A stretch of DNA of 64,000 nt, from positions 6,882,001-6,946,000 of the forward strand of contig JAJKFH010001865.1 of the NCBI GenBank assembly GCA_023333565.1. The letters are read 5' to 3'. Position numbers and translations under genes: made by a program. The DNA comes from Puffinus mauretanicus. Lineage: Eukaryota > Chordata > Aves > Procellariiformes > Procellariidae. The first letter of the stretch is position 1. Every line of letters begins with the position of its first letter. The notes beneath the pieces are model-generated. The model ran no database searches, was not told the DNA's origin, and saw nothing but the letters and a program-made list of their open reading frames with translations. Shown piece by piece: positions 49,301-63,838 of the stretch.

Positions 49301-52300
49301 CACTGAAAGTCTGCAAGTCTTGCCACCATCTCCTCTGCTGAAGGGCACCATCAGTACACTGCCCTGGCCAGCAGGCTCCAGCTTCATCCATAGAACAAAT
49401 ATGCTTCTCAAAAACCACGTGAAATATTATTAGTGGTATAAGCCTCATTGGATGGTGCAGGAACATACTTTTTAATTCTTGTACGCTCTTAAAGTGAAGA
49501 TTGCCAATCAATGAGCTCCCAGCCACTCCTTGCAACCGAAATAAGTGCTTGCTCTGGTCAGGAATAACTAGCCCAACTATTACCACACAAGTCTCATGAT
49601 GCTGAACTCGCCTCAGTCAGTCATCGCTGAGAGGGCTGCTCAAGTAAACCATATTAATGGCTTGGCCCTTGGCAGCTCTGGTACCGCAAAAAGAATTTTG
49701 CCGAATCTCCAAAAAGCAGCACGTGCATACACCAAACCCATACTGACACGTTTATTCCATGAAGTCACATCGGGCCGGCGCGGGCCACTCGGTGACATGT
49801 TAGAGGAGGCTTTTGGGAGCTCATTAAACTTCTACCACTAAACTCCCCAAATGTAACTGAAGTTGCAATGATTTTTTTTTTCTTGCCTCCTATGCAACAT
49901 CAATCCACCTCCACCAAAACATCCAAGCAAGACAGAGGCTAAAGCGTAGTGCCTATAATTTTTGTTTGGCTGGGACGATTCAGCAACACCTGCACGGTCA
50001 GTTCATGTGCTGATGCAAGTCTGGTATCTTCATTGTCTCTCAGTGACCATAAACATCATCAGGCTGTGGTAATTCTCATACTCTAGATGAAAGCTGGAAG
50101 CTGATGGGAGACTCTCAAATCTAACGCAACCAAAACAAACACAGAAATGCAACTTCTTTTCCTGAGCAATTCCCCACTATCTTTAAGAGACATGATTCAG
50201 ACAGATATTACAGTTTTATGCTCTCAATTCCTATTATATTCACTCAGGTCTAACATAATAAGTACCTCGCGACTAGATTCAGTTTTGCCACGTTTTTCAT
50301 TAATTTTGGCTGATCTATTTTTGATATATTCTCTAGATGTACCTTCTTTAAAATGTGTTAATTTAGTTCTCTGGTTGTAGATAATACATTAATCTCAGCA
50401 CTTGCAAGTATTCAGATGGAAAATAAGAACTAGACACTAGAAGTCACATGCTTTTTTAAAACATGTAGCTGGACAGTATCAACATGACATAAGGTTAGTA
50501 GATTAAAATTAAACTACAATTCTGTAATATCATCAAATAAATTGACCTGCTAATAAAAGGAAACACATTTCCATAAGAATACGAGTGGTATCCAAGTAAC
50601 AATTCCACAATGATACATTTACAATTAAAGAATTAAAATAGACTACTCTTATTTTTTCTCTCTAATGTTAGGTTGTAATTCATTATTGTACAGGCAGCTG
50701 AATATTAACTTACAGTTTCTGTTCTTTGTCTTTGTAGTAACTAGGAAATGTTTTCAAGGTCAAATCCTGATTTTATTACAAAGATATCTACACACCAAAT
50801 TTTTGAAGTTGTCTTGTTTTCCTTTATCTGGTTGCTTGTCCTCATCTTTTTTATCAAGATACAGAACTATTAACAAAACCTATGAGAAACCGACTGCCAG
50901 ACAGACAAGAGTGCAGAGGAGTGGGTAATACAACAGGAGCAGAAGTAGTTCTATTTACTGCTATTCTGTAACCAAACAAGGCTAATTTCCTATACAACCA
51001 CAAGACTTGGAAAGCAAATGCATGGTTATAAGAATGCAGAGCCATTTAACAACTCAATGTTTGCAGGGGGTAGCCAATTTATTATTTAACTATCCATTTA
51101 CGGTGACAACCTCTTAAGTGCAAGAGTGTGAAAATTAGGTAAAACATGATCTTTAATTGTCTTCTTATGTGGTCACTTCATATCATATTCTATCACAACA
51201 TATCACTCACTGACATTGCTATATGATATTACAAAATGATCACATTTAATCAAATTACAAGCAAAACACATTACATTCTAAAAATTATTTTTCATATGCA
51301 GCTATGTTTCTGTCAATAATTACATTTCTGAGTTTTACTCAGATTGCATTGATGCCCGAGAGGAAGGAAACAGTGCCCTGTATTGTCAAATTCTCCACTA
51401 AGGCTTAATTTCAGCAATTCAGCATTCATTCCAAATGCTTAAATTCAGTAGTTACTGAATTTAAAGCTTGGAGAAAATCCTACCCTCGGAATCTGAGAAA
51501 AGCGTTTTTCCTGGAATTTTACAGGAAAAAGGGGAAAAAAAAAAAGAAGAGAGGGATGGAGAAAGAGAGAATCAAGACATTGTTCCCATTACACAGTATC
51601 TGTGGAAGGATTATTTCAAGTTAGAAAGCTACCAAGAAATGCAAAGAAAAATCTTACATGCTGAACAGTAGTTCCTGCTTCCCATGGAAGCCATCTGTTC
51701 TGTGTATGTACATGGTTTGAAAGACATTCCCGGGATTGTGTCAAGCCAAAGGAATCCCCACTAGAGTTACAGAAATATAAACTCCCTTTACCCTGGCAGG
51801 AGAGCTCTAAAATGCAACTCCGAAGACACGTATACCACCATCAGGCTCAGAACCATAACAGTTCTGCTGACATACCAGACGTTACGCGGGATTTTCTCAT
51901 CTGATATTATATTATGAGAACTGAAACTTTAGCAGGGATAACATTGCAATACTTTGAATTAGAAATTCTTCAGATGAGTATAAGGCGAGATCTCCACTCT
52001 TCTCTATTGCGAAATGGCATCATCACCCTTTCTCCCGTTTGCAGCTGACATGAAAAATGCCTGGAAAATATTTTTGAAATAGGATTAATTCCATAACGCA
52101 ATTTTTGCCATTACTGATTTTAGTGAGAGTGGGACACGGCGCAGTTTGAATTATATACTTGTTCCATATTCATTTCCAAACTCTGGAAACAGGAGTCTGA
52201 AAACAAAAGTCTAATAATTAATACTCGTGTAAGAAGGACGATTCTTCCTGTGAGCCTTGCGTTTTCGCAATCCCTTGTCTACTATACGACTGAGTTCAAA

Positions 52301-55300
52301 TTGCAATTATTTTTCCTAGGGAGCAATTAAATACTGCTACCAATGTTAAGCATAAACACAACTCCAACTACAAGTAATGCTCAGATGACCAGCTCAGGTT
52401 CAAGGGTTCACTGCACATGAATATCCATAAATACCACTGACAGCCTTAGCAGTATAATGAACTTTGCAGCAACTCATGCAGGCAGTCTACACAATACATG
52501 AACATAATGCCCCTAACCTTAAAGCAAGAAACCTCCAGAAGCAATTCTGCGCTACTTTTTACAGCTGAGACAGTGTATTTAAGAACTATTTAAGAAATAG
52601 TCCAACCTTGTTTTTTAAATGTTCATGTGTTTATTATTTTTTAAATTATCCTGCAGAATCGGACAGTAGAACCAAATGAAACACGAGCTGTACGTAAAGA
52701 TGGTCTGTTCCACTGAATTGTTACGCCAATTAGCAGTATATTCTTACCTCCATCATTTAAGCATGCAACATTACAAATTAAACACCCTTTGCTTTTTAAG
52801 GAAGCACATAATATTTTATCTTTAAGATGTTTACATTTTTTTCTTGCAAACAGTGGCCACAGTACCACACAGCCTCCCATAAGCAGATATTTCTGGCATC
52901 TCTTGAAATATACGCCCCGCTCCCAGCTCCAAAATCAGATCTGTGTTAAAGAAACACACTCTATTTGAAATCTAGGGAATATGTTTGAAGCATTGGTTTT
53001 GTTTCTTTAACTTTACTACTTATTTTCCTAACTGCAAAGATGCTGCTTCTCTACTTCTGTGCAGCATGAATAATAAGAGGAAGCTACTATACAAATCTGT
53101 ATACTTCATACATGCTGCTAACAAAAATGAGCAAATTGAAAATACAGTATACTTTCAATTGACTCCAAGCTTTACGAACCCTAAATGTTGATTAAGATTA
53201 CTTTAAAGAGTTATAAACTAGGAAGATGTGCAGTTATTAAGTCAATGGTGGTTTTGTAGGTACATACGATGTAACAGCAATGTCCCTTCCTATCTTCTTA
53301 TCTAGATCATGGAGATCTTCTTACAGGGTGTTTTTTTGCTATTTTTTAAGTCACACAGAAAGTTATCACATCCGTTTCTGTCTCTGCTGAAATATTATTG
53401 CTCCTTACAAAACACTAGCTAGAGTGAACCGTGCGAGACCCCCATCTATTTCGCAGACAAGTCAGCTGGGCTTAGTTTAAACAGCCTTCAGCAGCAGCTT
53501 AAGGCAAGACATCCGAGCTTATACCAAAGCAGATGAGAAGCACTCAGTGATCCTGCCACCTCTCTTCGGGAGAAAGCAGTAATCATCAGCAGATAAGCAG
53601 TAATGTATTAAGACCAGCACATCTGTTCCAGCAGCAAACATCTGTCTACATCCCACTTTATCAATGTACTGACCTGGAGTTCAGCACTGTACGGGAGCTC
53701 AGTGTTATTATCTATGATGCAGACTAAGAATTGCCAGCATAGGTTAGGGGTGCTACAGGGCCCAAATATAAGCTAGAGATGTCATTGATTATTTTATTAC
53801 TAATTTGCTTTCTGATACTTAACATTAGATGAGCAGCCTACTGAAGTTAGACCCTTCTGATTTTAAGCTCAGGTTACATATTGATCGCTGATGATCACCA
53901 AATCGCCACAGGCATTTGCTATGGTCTGATCAGCTTCACTAACCTATGCACTGGGAGCTCACACGTAAATACCATGGCATGTAATGAAAACCTCCTTATT
54001 TCCTGTGTGATCCTGGGTTGGGAAAAGTGTTTCCCAGATTGATCGTGCTGAAAGACAGGCTTTTTAAGTGTCGGCTTTTTTTTTTTCCTCTGCTCATCAG
54101 TTGAGACGTGCTTCTGCACAGCTTCAGATGTGCTGCTGCACCCACCAACCAACCTGAACCAGAGATGCTAATGCTTTTTTGGCCTCAACAGGCCTCACCT
54201 TCAATGCAGAGACACCCAAAAGTCATGTTATTCTTGTAACCGATTCCTCTGTACCATGACGGGGGGAATTCTGTCTTTAGCAAGAGGACAGATGCACACC
54301 TCTCTGAGAGCCTCCAGAAGAGAAGATGACAAGGAAGGGCCCATGCGGTGCATCTGGCTGGCCCACACCGTCACAGTCCTTGGGAAAGGGAAAACTGGGG
54401 TCTAGATCTCGAACGAGGTGACCCACCCCTGCCAATCACTAATTTTAAGTGAAGAATTGGTTTGTAATTCCAGGAAAAACAAATCAATACAGTAGCTGTG
54501 CTGTCTGCATTTTCTGTCTCCAGTGTTTGCCTCCTTAGTGCTTCAAATTTCTATGGGTGGTTTTGGTAGTCCTTTTAACATATCACCTTACAGCTGATTA
54601 TGATCTCTTTAAAACCTTTGCAAGGGATTTTCCCCAGATAGATGGGGCAGTAACCACAAGCCTATTCAGTGGCTGAAGTAACATGATGTGAATGGGTTAG
54701 TCCCATCTTTTCTTTCTTGTTCTCAAGAGCTATTCAACCATACTCACTGTAAAGGGGGATCTGAATGAGGTTTTGATCATTCATCTTGGATTGAAAAGCC
54801 CTCTAACCCTGCTAGGACACAGGCTAATATATAGAAAGTGGTACTACTTGCTTCCTTCACACCGATAAGCTTGCACAAGTTTGTAACACAAATCTGAAAA
54901 TTGACATAATGAAATGTAGCTATTTGAATATCCTAATTGCAAATTTATAGGGGATTATTGCAATTCTTTGATAATTCTTAAAACACTACAAGTGCTGCCC
55001 TAAACTTTCTCAGTGCCATGCAAATATAGCTTGAAAGCATTTACTATAGTCCTTCTCTGATAACCAAAAGGCCATTATTCCAAAGACAGTATTTTGCTTT
55101 AGGGTTGATGTGCTACAATTATTAAAATGTATAGACTGAGATGGTACTTTACGCATGTGCCTAGGATGCAAATATGGTCTCAAAGCTAGAGGCAAATAGC
55201 AAGCTATCTTAAAGGCAACAGAAAAAGCTGGCTAGGGAAGAGCGACCTGACCCACTGAAGAGCATGAGAAAGGCCATAAGATGCCATGCAGTGGTGCACA

Positions 55301-58300
55301 AGTGCGAAAAGTAAGCCGTCCGCTGGCCAAGTGTGGTCACTCTCAGCTGCCAAAGTGGCTGCAACCTCAAATCCCAGCCAAATATTGAATAGGCAATAAT
55401 CCTACAAAACAGTATGTATACAATAGGCTCCCAGAACTAACTAATACTGCTTTTTTAAAAAAAAATTATTTATTCAACTTGTTAAATTCAGGCACACTGA
55501 AGAAGCGCTATTTCTCAGAACTGTTACCAAATCAAGATGTTATTTCCATGTTTCTTTAGAGGTATCGTTTACCTTTTAAAAACACTATTTAAATATACAG
55601 TCAAAGTATAAAAGCACAGTCACCATAATGTTTAAAAATTTTACTACAACAAATGATATTTAGTTTCCAGGTTACATCCTGGTGCTGACAGCTTGCCTAT
55701 AGCAGGGGAAGAAAAAAAAAAAAAAAGAGTATGCTAAATAGCCCCCAGGATAAAACTGATATACACTGAGAATTTGGATTTTAAACTTCTGCAGTTTAGG
55801 AGACTCACCCTCCTCCATGAGCCAATCAAATCCAAAATGTGTAGTACTCGCTCAAAAACTCCTATGTTGCACGATTCAGCATCTTGATCACTTCAATAAC
55901 TCGGCAGTCGTCTTCTTACTTCTTGATAAATGGACCCATAAGGCTGCTTGAAGACTCAGTTTGGTTTGTTTTGTTTTGTTTTTTCCCAAAAAGCATTACT
56001 GAAGCAACTAATGATAAATTTAAGGGAACCATCCTACAAGACCTTGCATAGTTCAAGGCTACTAAGACTTCAGGGCACTCAGACCTTAAAAAAAGACAAC
56101 AAATAAAAGTCAATAGCCAGCAGTATTAGAGATTCAACTCAATGTATTTACAGAGCAACAAAAAAGGCACGAGCTTTTACATCTAAAGCCTATCATGAAT
56201 CAACTCCAGGCAAAAATCAACATGAAATATTGACCTTGGCTTAACATATAACTCACAGAAGTCAGCGGACACTACATATAAGGGAATGTTTGCATTCAAA
56301 TGGTGAGAGATGATCTAGCAAGAAAGAGTGGAGCTTCTACAGTATGAGTCTCTGTAACAGTTGCCCAAATGGATTCATCACACTACCACTTAGGAAGATT
56401 GTTTCTTGCCAACAGGACAGTATCTACAATCCCACTGTATTTGCCAGCTCCAAGTATCAGGTTTTGACAAGTCATAATTCCACTACCTGTGAAGTGGAGA
56501 AGAAATGTTCTAAATTAATAATCTACAATGCAATTTGTCACATTTACTGGCTACCTAATGTCCATCAGTTGGGGTCAGTGGCTTTGACAAATAACTTTGT
56601 CAGTAAATAGAGAAGTTACCATTTTTGCTGTTCTAAACTGGTTCGTAGAATTTTTCATGCAGCTTCTTCTGTGCCTTCCCCATACAACTGTAGGAGTCTT
56701 TCCTACTGCTCAGTTTTTTTTACCCTACCAATTACTTGTTCAGGTACTGATCTTCTATATAATATCTAGCTGATATAATTTTTCCTCTGAACTGCTGAAT
56801 TTATGGGGCAGGGAAGAACAGAATTTCCTTAATACCCACATTCTAGACTGCGAGAGGGAAATCACTCCCAATAAAAGTTTAGGATTACTCCCACCGCCCC
56901 CTTGTACGTCACGAGCTTCAACTTAAAAATAATTATTCACAATCTACATGGGAGACATAAGTAGTGCAATTAAATGGGACCATATGACAGCATTAACTTC
57001 TTGCTTTCATATCAGCAAAGCTGGATTCTCTGTAGCAAGTACATCTAAACCACAGAAATGGACTTACCATTTCAAGGCATCTGAGCAAGAACAGAATCAA
57101 GTTTCAGATATGGAACTCCTTGTTCCCAGAAGTCATTTAATCCTCTGTGGCATGGGTAATTTTTATTCCATTTCTAGCATTCATGCAATTCTTTCAAAGA
57201 CTGCAAGGTAGTCTTTGCAGCTGAATTTCTATTCTGCTATTGCTAACATTCAGCAGAAGAGAAGGATTACTTTGGAAGGTGCTCGGGACTTGCCATATTA
57301 AAACTTGGACAGAAATTACCATAGATAATGATTCACGTTCAAAGCTGGATTTTCACAAATTAAATCCTGCATTTTAGTACTTTCCACCTCTATTCTACAG
57401 AGTAATAGGAAGCAAACGTGTTCATACTTGCCTGTGGCAATCTAGAAGGAACTAAGTCTGGAACCAAAAGGACCCTAACTAAACCATGAAACTTGAGACT
57501 CTCAAAACAGGAGGAATGGAGGCACCTGAAATGCCACGTCAGTCATCCATAATATTATTGTATTTTGTGTATATTACATACATCTCTCAGAAACCCAGCA
57601 TCATAACTTGAATTGCGAGTCTATTAATTAGCACTGCTTATACATAATAGTCACAATGAGGAAATATTTGTAAAGAAACCATGGAATTGCCTGGGAATCT
57701 GTCGCCTAAAGCCAGAGGGACAGGAATTCAATTAACTCCCCAAACAGAAGAGTTCTTCACATGTCTCAGAAGTTGTTTAAACTCCCCCAATATTTTCATT
57801 TGGACTCACAAACAAACAGAGCTCAGCAAAACCGTTAAGGCTATCACTATTACATGAAACGTACTAATAAGGCAGAAGAGTGGGGGGCCCAGGCACAACT
57901 TTGAAGACATCACCTTCATACAATAGCATCTTAATTACTCTTAATTAACAGGAAAAGAAAACACACTGTAGTCACACTTGTAGTGGACACCATCTGGAAG
58001 GGCTAGATGCTGCTGAGTTGATCCCTAGTTGTTACACTCAATGACAATTTGGAGAAAAGATTAGTTTGGACCTTTGGAGCTTTTCAAGATTTCAGGGGTT
58101 TTTTTTCTGCCACTGTACATGGAGGGTTTTTTTCTTGTTTTAAACATCTCCACAGTCTTGTACCTCAAAGGTACAATTTTACAACAGAAAAATCTAACAA
58201 TTTCTGTGGTGCAGGCAAACCTGTGGATGCATCTTCAGTTCCAGAAAAGTTTGGGGATTGCTTTTTGCCGTGTTGCAAAAGTTCTTTCGAGTATGAAGCT

Positions 58301-61300
58301 CATCAAATGCCAGAAGACAGAACTGAAATTTCCTCTCCCTTGCCAAGTCGGCATTGCACAGTGCCCTTTTGGCAAAGGGGCAAACAGTGGCCAGAGTGTG
58401 GCAGTAAGATCCACATTGCTATACACTAATGCCTACACATTTGGAAAAGTGCCTACATCTTTGCAGGTTGGGATTTTCAGGAGAGGTAAAAGCACCCTGC
58501 AATCATTTGCACAGTGTTCAGTTTATGTTTTCATTCTCATTTAATAGTAAAAGCCCATTCGTAGCTTCGGATACTCTCTTAAAAACACAGATGATTTGAA
58601 CACAAGAATTTCTTGATTTTTTTTTCATGCTAGTCTTCAAGCTTTTGGAAATCATGTTTTCAAACTTCTCCCTGACTTGATGAGAACTAGAAACTTCATT
58701 TTGCTTTCTTGCATGAAAGAAGGAATTTTTGTTAGATCTTGAGTGTGGACACTAGGGATATCAGACAAAGAGCAATTATTGGGAGGCTAATGATGAGGTT
58801 ACAAACGCTGGCAGCTCTGTGCATCCAATTCAGAGCATTGCAGGGGGATGCTGACAAGTTTGCCTGCTTATCCTTCAATCTCCCATTGAAAATGCTAATT
58901 CACTGCCATCTATCAAAAAAACCTGCACAACAAAACTTTCAAATGGTACTTTCTAAAACATTCTTCATTGTAACTTTAGGACCTCGTCTCTTGCATGTGA
59001 GGTGACTTCCCGGGTGTGACGATCACTGACAGATGACTGGAGTGTTGTTTGACCTTAACTGCTCACACTGAGCCACCAGCTGCTTTTTCAGTAAGAGGGA
59101 GGAAGGGCCTGAGGGAGGCAGCCCAGGAAAGGAACGGGTAGGGAAGGCGGCATGAAACGCACCCTGCATCGCCACGCTGGCTGGCATCGTACACTTCCCA
59201 AGTTCTGTAGGTATACAGGAAGGATATTCCCACCTATCTGTGTCACTAGGAAACACACCGCAGGAAAATGAGCTGGATGTGTGGCTTCAGCACAAAATGC
59301 AAGTGAACACATCAAATGTAACAGGGAAAAATACCTGCAACAGGAGAGTCCTAGGGACCTGAGGCAATGCTGAGACAGATGCCGCTGAAGAAGTGATCTT
59401 TTGTGCCACCCTTTTCAAATAAACATAAAGAAGCAATGAGTGCCACTATCAATTCCTGACCTGCCCCATCTTGAACATAGAGGGAATGGTAATGTAATTA
59501 AACTACTACATAACATGTTTTTTCTTTTAGATTCTAGGCAAGTGTGTGCATTCACATTACTACAGGAGTTTGACAGACTGCTTTAGTGACCTATTAGCAG
59601 TTAAACTTTGGCCAAATTGGGATTCTTATTTCTGCTAGGCTCCAGCATGCCTCTTGTACAGGCACAGAAAAAAAAAAAGGAAGAATATAGTTTTCCCCTT
59701 GAACAGCAGGCAGCAGAAGTGAGCTGTCAGGCCACTGGAGGAGATGAGCACATGATGTGAAATGTCCTCCATGGCATAGGAAGCCTTCAGCATCTATCCT
59801 TCACCTTCGTATCCCTTTAAAGTGTTTGTAAAACCAACCTCGTATTGTGTTCCAACTCTTGCAACTTTCTGTCCTCTGCTCTGGAATGTGAAGACAAGCT
59901 AGACAAAACACCAGGGAGGCCCTCGGAGAAGGAGGGGACCTTCAGGCCCACGCAACCTCCTCAAGGATGAATTTTACAATCCACTTCTGTATTTGCAGTT
60001 GGCATGAGCAAGTTTCAATAATCGTAATAAAACACACACTGAAACTGTGTATATCTTAGCAGACATTTAAAATTTCAGCTCTCCATTCTGAAATCTGTCC
60101 TCAGTGAGCAAGTATTAAAAATAGTTGACCCTTGCTCATATTGCCTGAACTGACTCGAGTTAAGATAGGCAATGCTTTTGGCATTGGGTTTTGTTTGCTT
60201 GCTTTAAATTTTTGCCAGGGCCATGGAGATATATGAGCAATGAATTGATAAAATATTAGTTATGTGTTTCAATGGTTAAATATTTTGGTTTTAACTAAAA
60301 TAATTTTAATCCTCAATGCACCTTCTAAACTGTTTTAAAGTAGGAATAAATTTTGAAATCTCTTTACAAATATGTTCTTTGTTTTAAAAAAAAAAGGAAA
60401 GCATTTCAAAGTAAATGGCTTACGGCTTAGGGAGTGTTAATGAGGTAAGACATTTCCAAAGAGACAGGAGAGTGACAATAGCACACGGACTGTGGCGGTG
60501 CCACAGCTGCAGAACTGTCCCCCAACAGTGAACGCCTACTGAAGCGAAGCAAAGCAAAGCCAGGAGGGAGGGAGGGAGGGAGGGAGGGAGATGAAGGAGG
60601 GAGGGAGGGACAGAAGGGGAGAAAAAAAAAGTTGCAAGTTCATGCACCCCTATTACAAATTCATTTTAATTAAACAAAAAGATTATACAGACATTGCTGA
60701 CAGGGATTATCAAAATAGAATGGCGCCACCTGCCCCTTGCAACCCAATTAATTTGTAGAGAATCTGAGGTGCCAATTATCACAAAGGAATAAGAAAGGAT
60801 CAGTAAACACAGCTCATGGTGAACTTGAAAATTAACTCTTTCAGCTCACAGCTGAAGCCCTACAGCCTCACACAGAGCCCTGATGCTTCTGCTGCAACCC
60901 TCCAAAAGCCCCACACTGAAAACACGCAACAGACTTCTGCAGATCCATGTTTCCCGTAGTCTTGTGAAGGATGACCTCTTCTGCTTTTCCTAAAGTCACC
61001 AGTATAGCTTTAAAAATTATGTTAGGAAATTTAAAATAGCAGATAAAATCATTTAAGTTTGAAAGGGTTCCTTCAAAGAAAAAGATGGACTTCTTAACTG
61101 TGCTTGAGGTATGGTCAGGAAAACGTAGATCGTTTTCCATACCATACCAGAGAGTTTTTAAGACAGCGAGTCCCTGAGTAGAATTCCAGTTATTGACAGA
61201 AATCAGCTAAAAGTTTTCATTTTCTAGGAAGTATGTCTGGCTCATATGTACTTGCCCCCTTCTCTCCCTCCCTATATAAGAGGAAGAATTACCTCTTCTC

Positions 61301-62300
61301 TTTCAAGCTCTGTGGTAGGATGCCTCCAGGAGTAAAAGGCTTACTGAGAAAGGAAATAGGAAGGCTCAGCAGCAGTAACTAACTGCAAATCTATTTTCTT
61401 GGGGAATCCAGAGTCTACCAGAGCATTCCAGATACTTCTGGATTTGGATCTATGCTGTGTGAGCCGTCACCAAAGGCACTGCAATGTCCATAAGGGGAGT
61501 CTGCCTTAGCACTTGCCCAGCAGGCTGATGGTGGCCCTGGAAAGGGAAGAGCTACTGCCATTTGCCCTTCCCTGGTATAAATCCCGTATCACTTTTAGTA
61601 GAACTTCCTCCTCCTTCTAGAAGATTCAAAATTGTACCTCCCCTCAATCTATGGGCTTGCAGCTGTGTTGCAAAGAGGAATTAGTCAGTACTTCATGCGT
61701 GGGGCTTCTGTATTTTTGCCAGCCGTTGGAGGAAAGACACCGAGTAATGACATCTTCAACTCTACCCCACCAGAAGAGTGATCCGCTGCTTTTGGGGAAG
61801 CAGTGCTAGCATGTTTTATGCAAACTTGTAATCACAGCTTAACCCTCCTTCATGGTTTCCTGAAGGTCATAAAACACAAATGAACAATCAGATGCAAAAC
61901 CATAGAACCAAAAAAAGGCAACTGCTCTGTTTTTTTCATTTATTTCCCTGAAATAGAATTTCTTTTAGGGAATGTCTACCTCTCCACTATGCATATGCTC
62001 ATTTTATGGTTATACTGACAGCTACTGAAAGTATGATACAGAATGACAAATTTGGCTTGTAGAGCTATAAATGCTCAACACAAAAAGGCTGGGTGAACCC
62101 TCACTCAGCCCAGTGTAAATTCAGTGTTATTCTGTTGTCTTTGCTGGATTTTGAGTGCCACAGCTGGAATTAAACATCGCTCCCTGGTTTTGTGCTATTT
62201 CTTCTTTATTGCATTTGAAATAGAAAAAAAAGCGTTGTACATGACGAAGTGTGTCATTAAGTAGCAGCTAGGTGAAAGCTGTATTGATTCAAATGGAGAA
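46400..62300. other. Intergenic AT-rich DNA; no gene seen
   Basis: About 16 kb without an exon, RNA gene or recognisable repeat family. The overlapping frames at 58049-58544 lack any coding signature I can support. Poly-A and poly-T runs are scattered, and a (GGGA)n array stands at 60.56 kb. Confidence 0.55.
60543..60630 (+). repeat. (GCAAA)n and (GGGA)n purine array
   Basis: GCGAAGCAAAGCAAAGC is followed by seven GGGA-type units up to 60590, a short break, more units to 60610 and an A run. The plus strand is pure purine over most of its length. It explains the Ser-Pro-Leu reverse frame at 60420-60647. Such arrays vary in length and can form G-quadruplex or triplex DNA. Confidence 0.85.
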
Positions 62301-62384
62301 AAAATTCATTTCAAAAGTTTGTTTTCACTGTCAACGTTGTTCAATACTCCTGTAAATAAAAATGAGAAATAAGAATGGTTGTTG

Positions 62385-62413
62385 GAAGCTTGAATAGAAG
62401 CTTGGATAGAAGC
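62385..62413. repeat. 12-base tandem repeat, about 2.4 copies
   Basis: GAAGCTTGAATA, GAAGCTTGGATA, then GAAGC. On the minus strand it translates as the repeated ASIQASIQAS in a chance frame. Confidence 0.65.
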
Positions 62414-62879
62414 ACCAGGCAATGCAATTGGATTTAAGTTAATCGCACAATTGATGTTGCATGATACATAATTACATTTCCGTATCTGTCTTGAGGCCAA
62501 ATACTTCAACAACGGCAACGTGTGAAATACGACAGGTTTTAAAAGCAAATTTGCTTGCAATTCCAAACTCCTCTCCTCTTGTAAGTGCCTGCTGGATCTT
62601 TACTCAATGGCTTTATTGTTTTGGCATCAGAGAGCGAGGGCTTCAGCTCTACAATGCACAGTTTGTCACCCTTTGGATAAAGGCGTTGCGAACCAAAGGA
62701 GCAGGACATACTTGCATTTAACACAGCGTGCTCTAAAGAGCGGAGCACATGCTGGCAGGACTTGAAAGCCCTGAAATACCAACCAGTCGCAGCAGTTAAC
62801 TTGATGAGACCTCCGCATACCTGTGGGGTGTGAAAAGGCCCTGGTGCTCATCCTTCTGCATCAGGATTGAGTTCATCTT

Positions 62880-63540
62880 ATCAAATGGGCCTTTGAGCGT
62901 ATTGTGAAGTAATTTACCAACTGAAAAAATCATAACGATTTTCCACTTCATTTACTTCAACAGTAGCTACGTAATGTCAATAGTTTTAAACATTTAATTA
63001 GACACACCACGTGTTTTATGCTCTACTAATTACATAAAATTGTGCTCAATAATTTTCTTCCCATTGAAACAAACCTTAAGCAGCTGTTAAAACACTAATT
63101 GGGCGAATGCTTCCACGCCGCGCATTTGACTCGGCGCCAAGCGCGTTCCTCCTGACGGTGAGCGGGGTTTTTCCAATGTCCACGATGAACCGTAAACGCA
63201 CGTCAATCTCTGCCGCACCACAGCGCCAAGAGCGAACTCCAAACATTTACTTTGGCCCTCACCTTTGAAAACTAACATAATATATAAAACGCAACAGTTC
63301 AGAAAGATGTTTAATTATACTGGGCTCTTAATTTTCTCCGCTTCCATTTGTACCTCCAAAGAGCAGCTAACTTTGACACGGAGCTTGTCATTTACAATCT
63401 CCTATGAAATCAGCACTTTTTACGACATCGGAGCGGCTTCGCAAACGTTATCTCGCAGTATGGTCAAATGGAAACGCGCACTGAAACGCCTTGCTGAGCC
63501 CGGTATGGATGAGGCCCTTAGTATTGGAATATTTTAGGGA
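62880..63540. promoter_or_regulatory. Candidate conserved regulatory element
   Basis: The first half (62940-63110) is dense in homeodomain-type cores: TTTAATTAG, CTAATTAC, CAATAATTTT and ACTAATTGGG, with a CACGTG E-box and a CAGCTG E-box. The second half (63105-63240) is CpG-enriched for an AT-rich setting (CCACGCCGCGC, CTCGGCGCCAAGCGCG). This mixture is typical of developmental enhancers, but it is an inference from motif density only. Confidence 0.3.
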
Positions 63541-63838
63541 TATTTTGTTTCTGTAATGTTTAAAACAAGTACGTGAATCACAGTTATCTGTGCATACAGC
63601 GGCAAGGGATGGGAAACTCCCCCCCTCCCCCGCAGTTTTACATGAAAAGAGAATTCAGAGAGTTTTTATTTGTTTTAGATATCCTTACGAAAGGGCACGC
63701 GAGTCTTACCACGGACAAGTTTTGGGCGATCCCAACGGCAGTCTGAACTGAATCCCTCAATTGGCTTCATATGGAGTTTTAACCCTGGATGTAACTCCAT
63801 TAAAATCAGGTTCTCTTAATTAGTGACTAAGTCTGTCC

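Noticed and set aside
51468..51671. 67-codon plus frame, Lys/Glu-rich
   Set aside because: Driven by an A/G-rich tract, with no splice borders.
54230..54480. Possible further CR1-like fragment
   Set aside because: A few words resemble the consensus end (gtctagatctcgaacgagg) but the required order of landmarks is absent.
58049..58544. Overlapping plus frames of 126 and 156 codons
   Set aside because: Two frames open at once, no splice context, composition not protein-like.
60420..60647. Ser/Pro/Leu-rich minus frame
   Set aside because: Produced by the (GGGA)n array.
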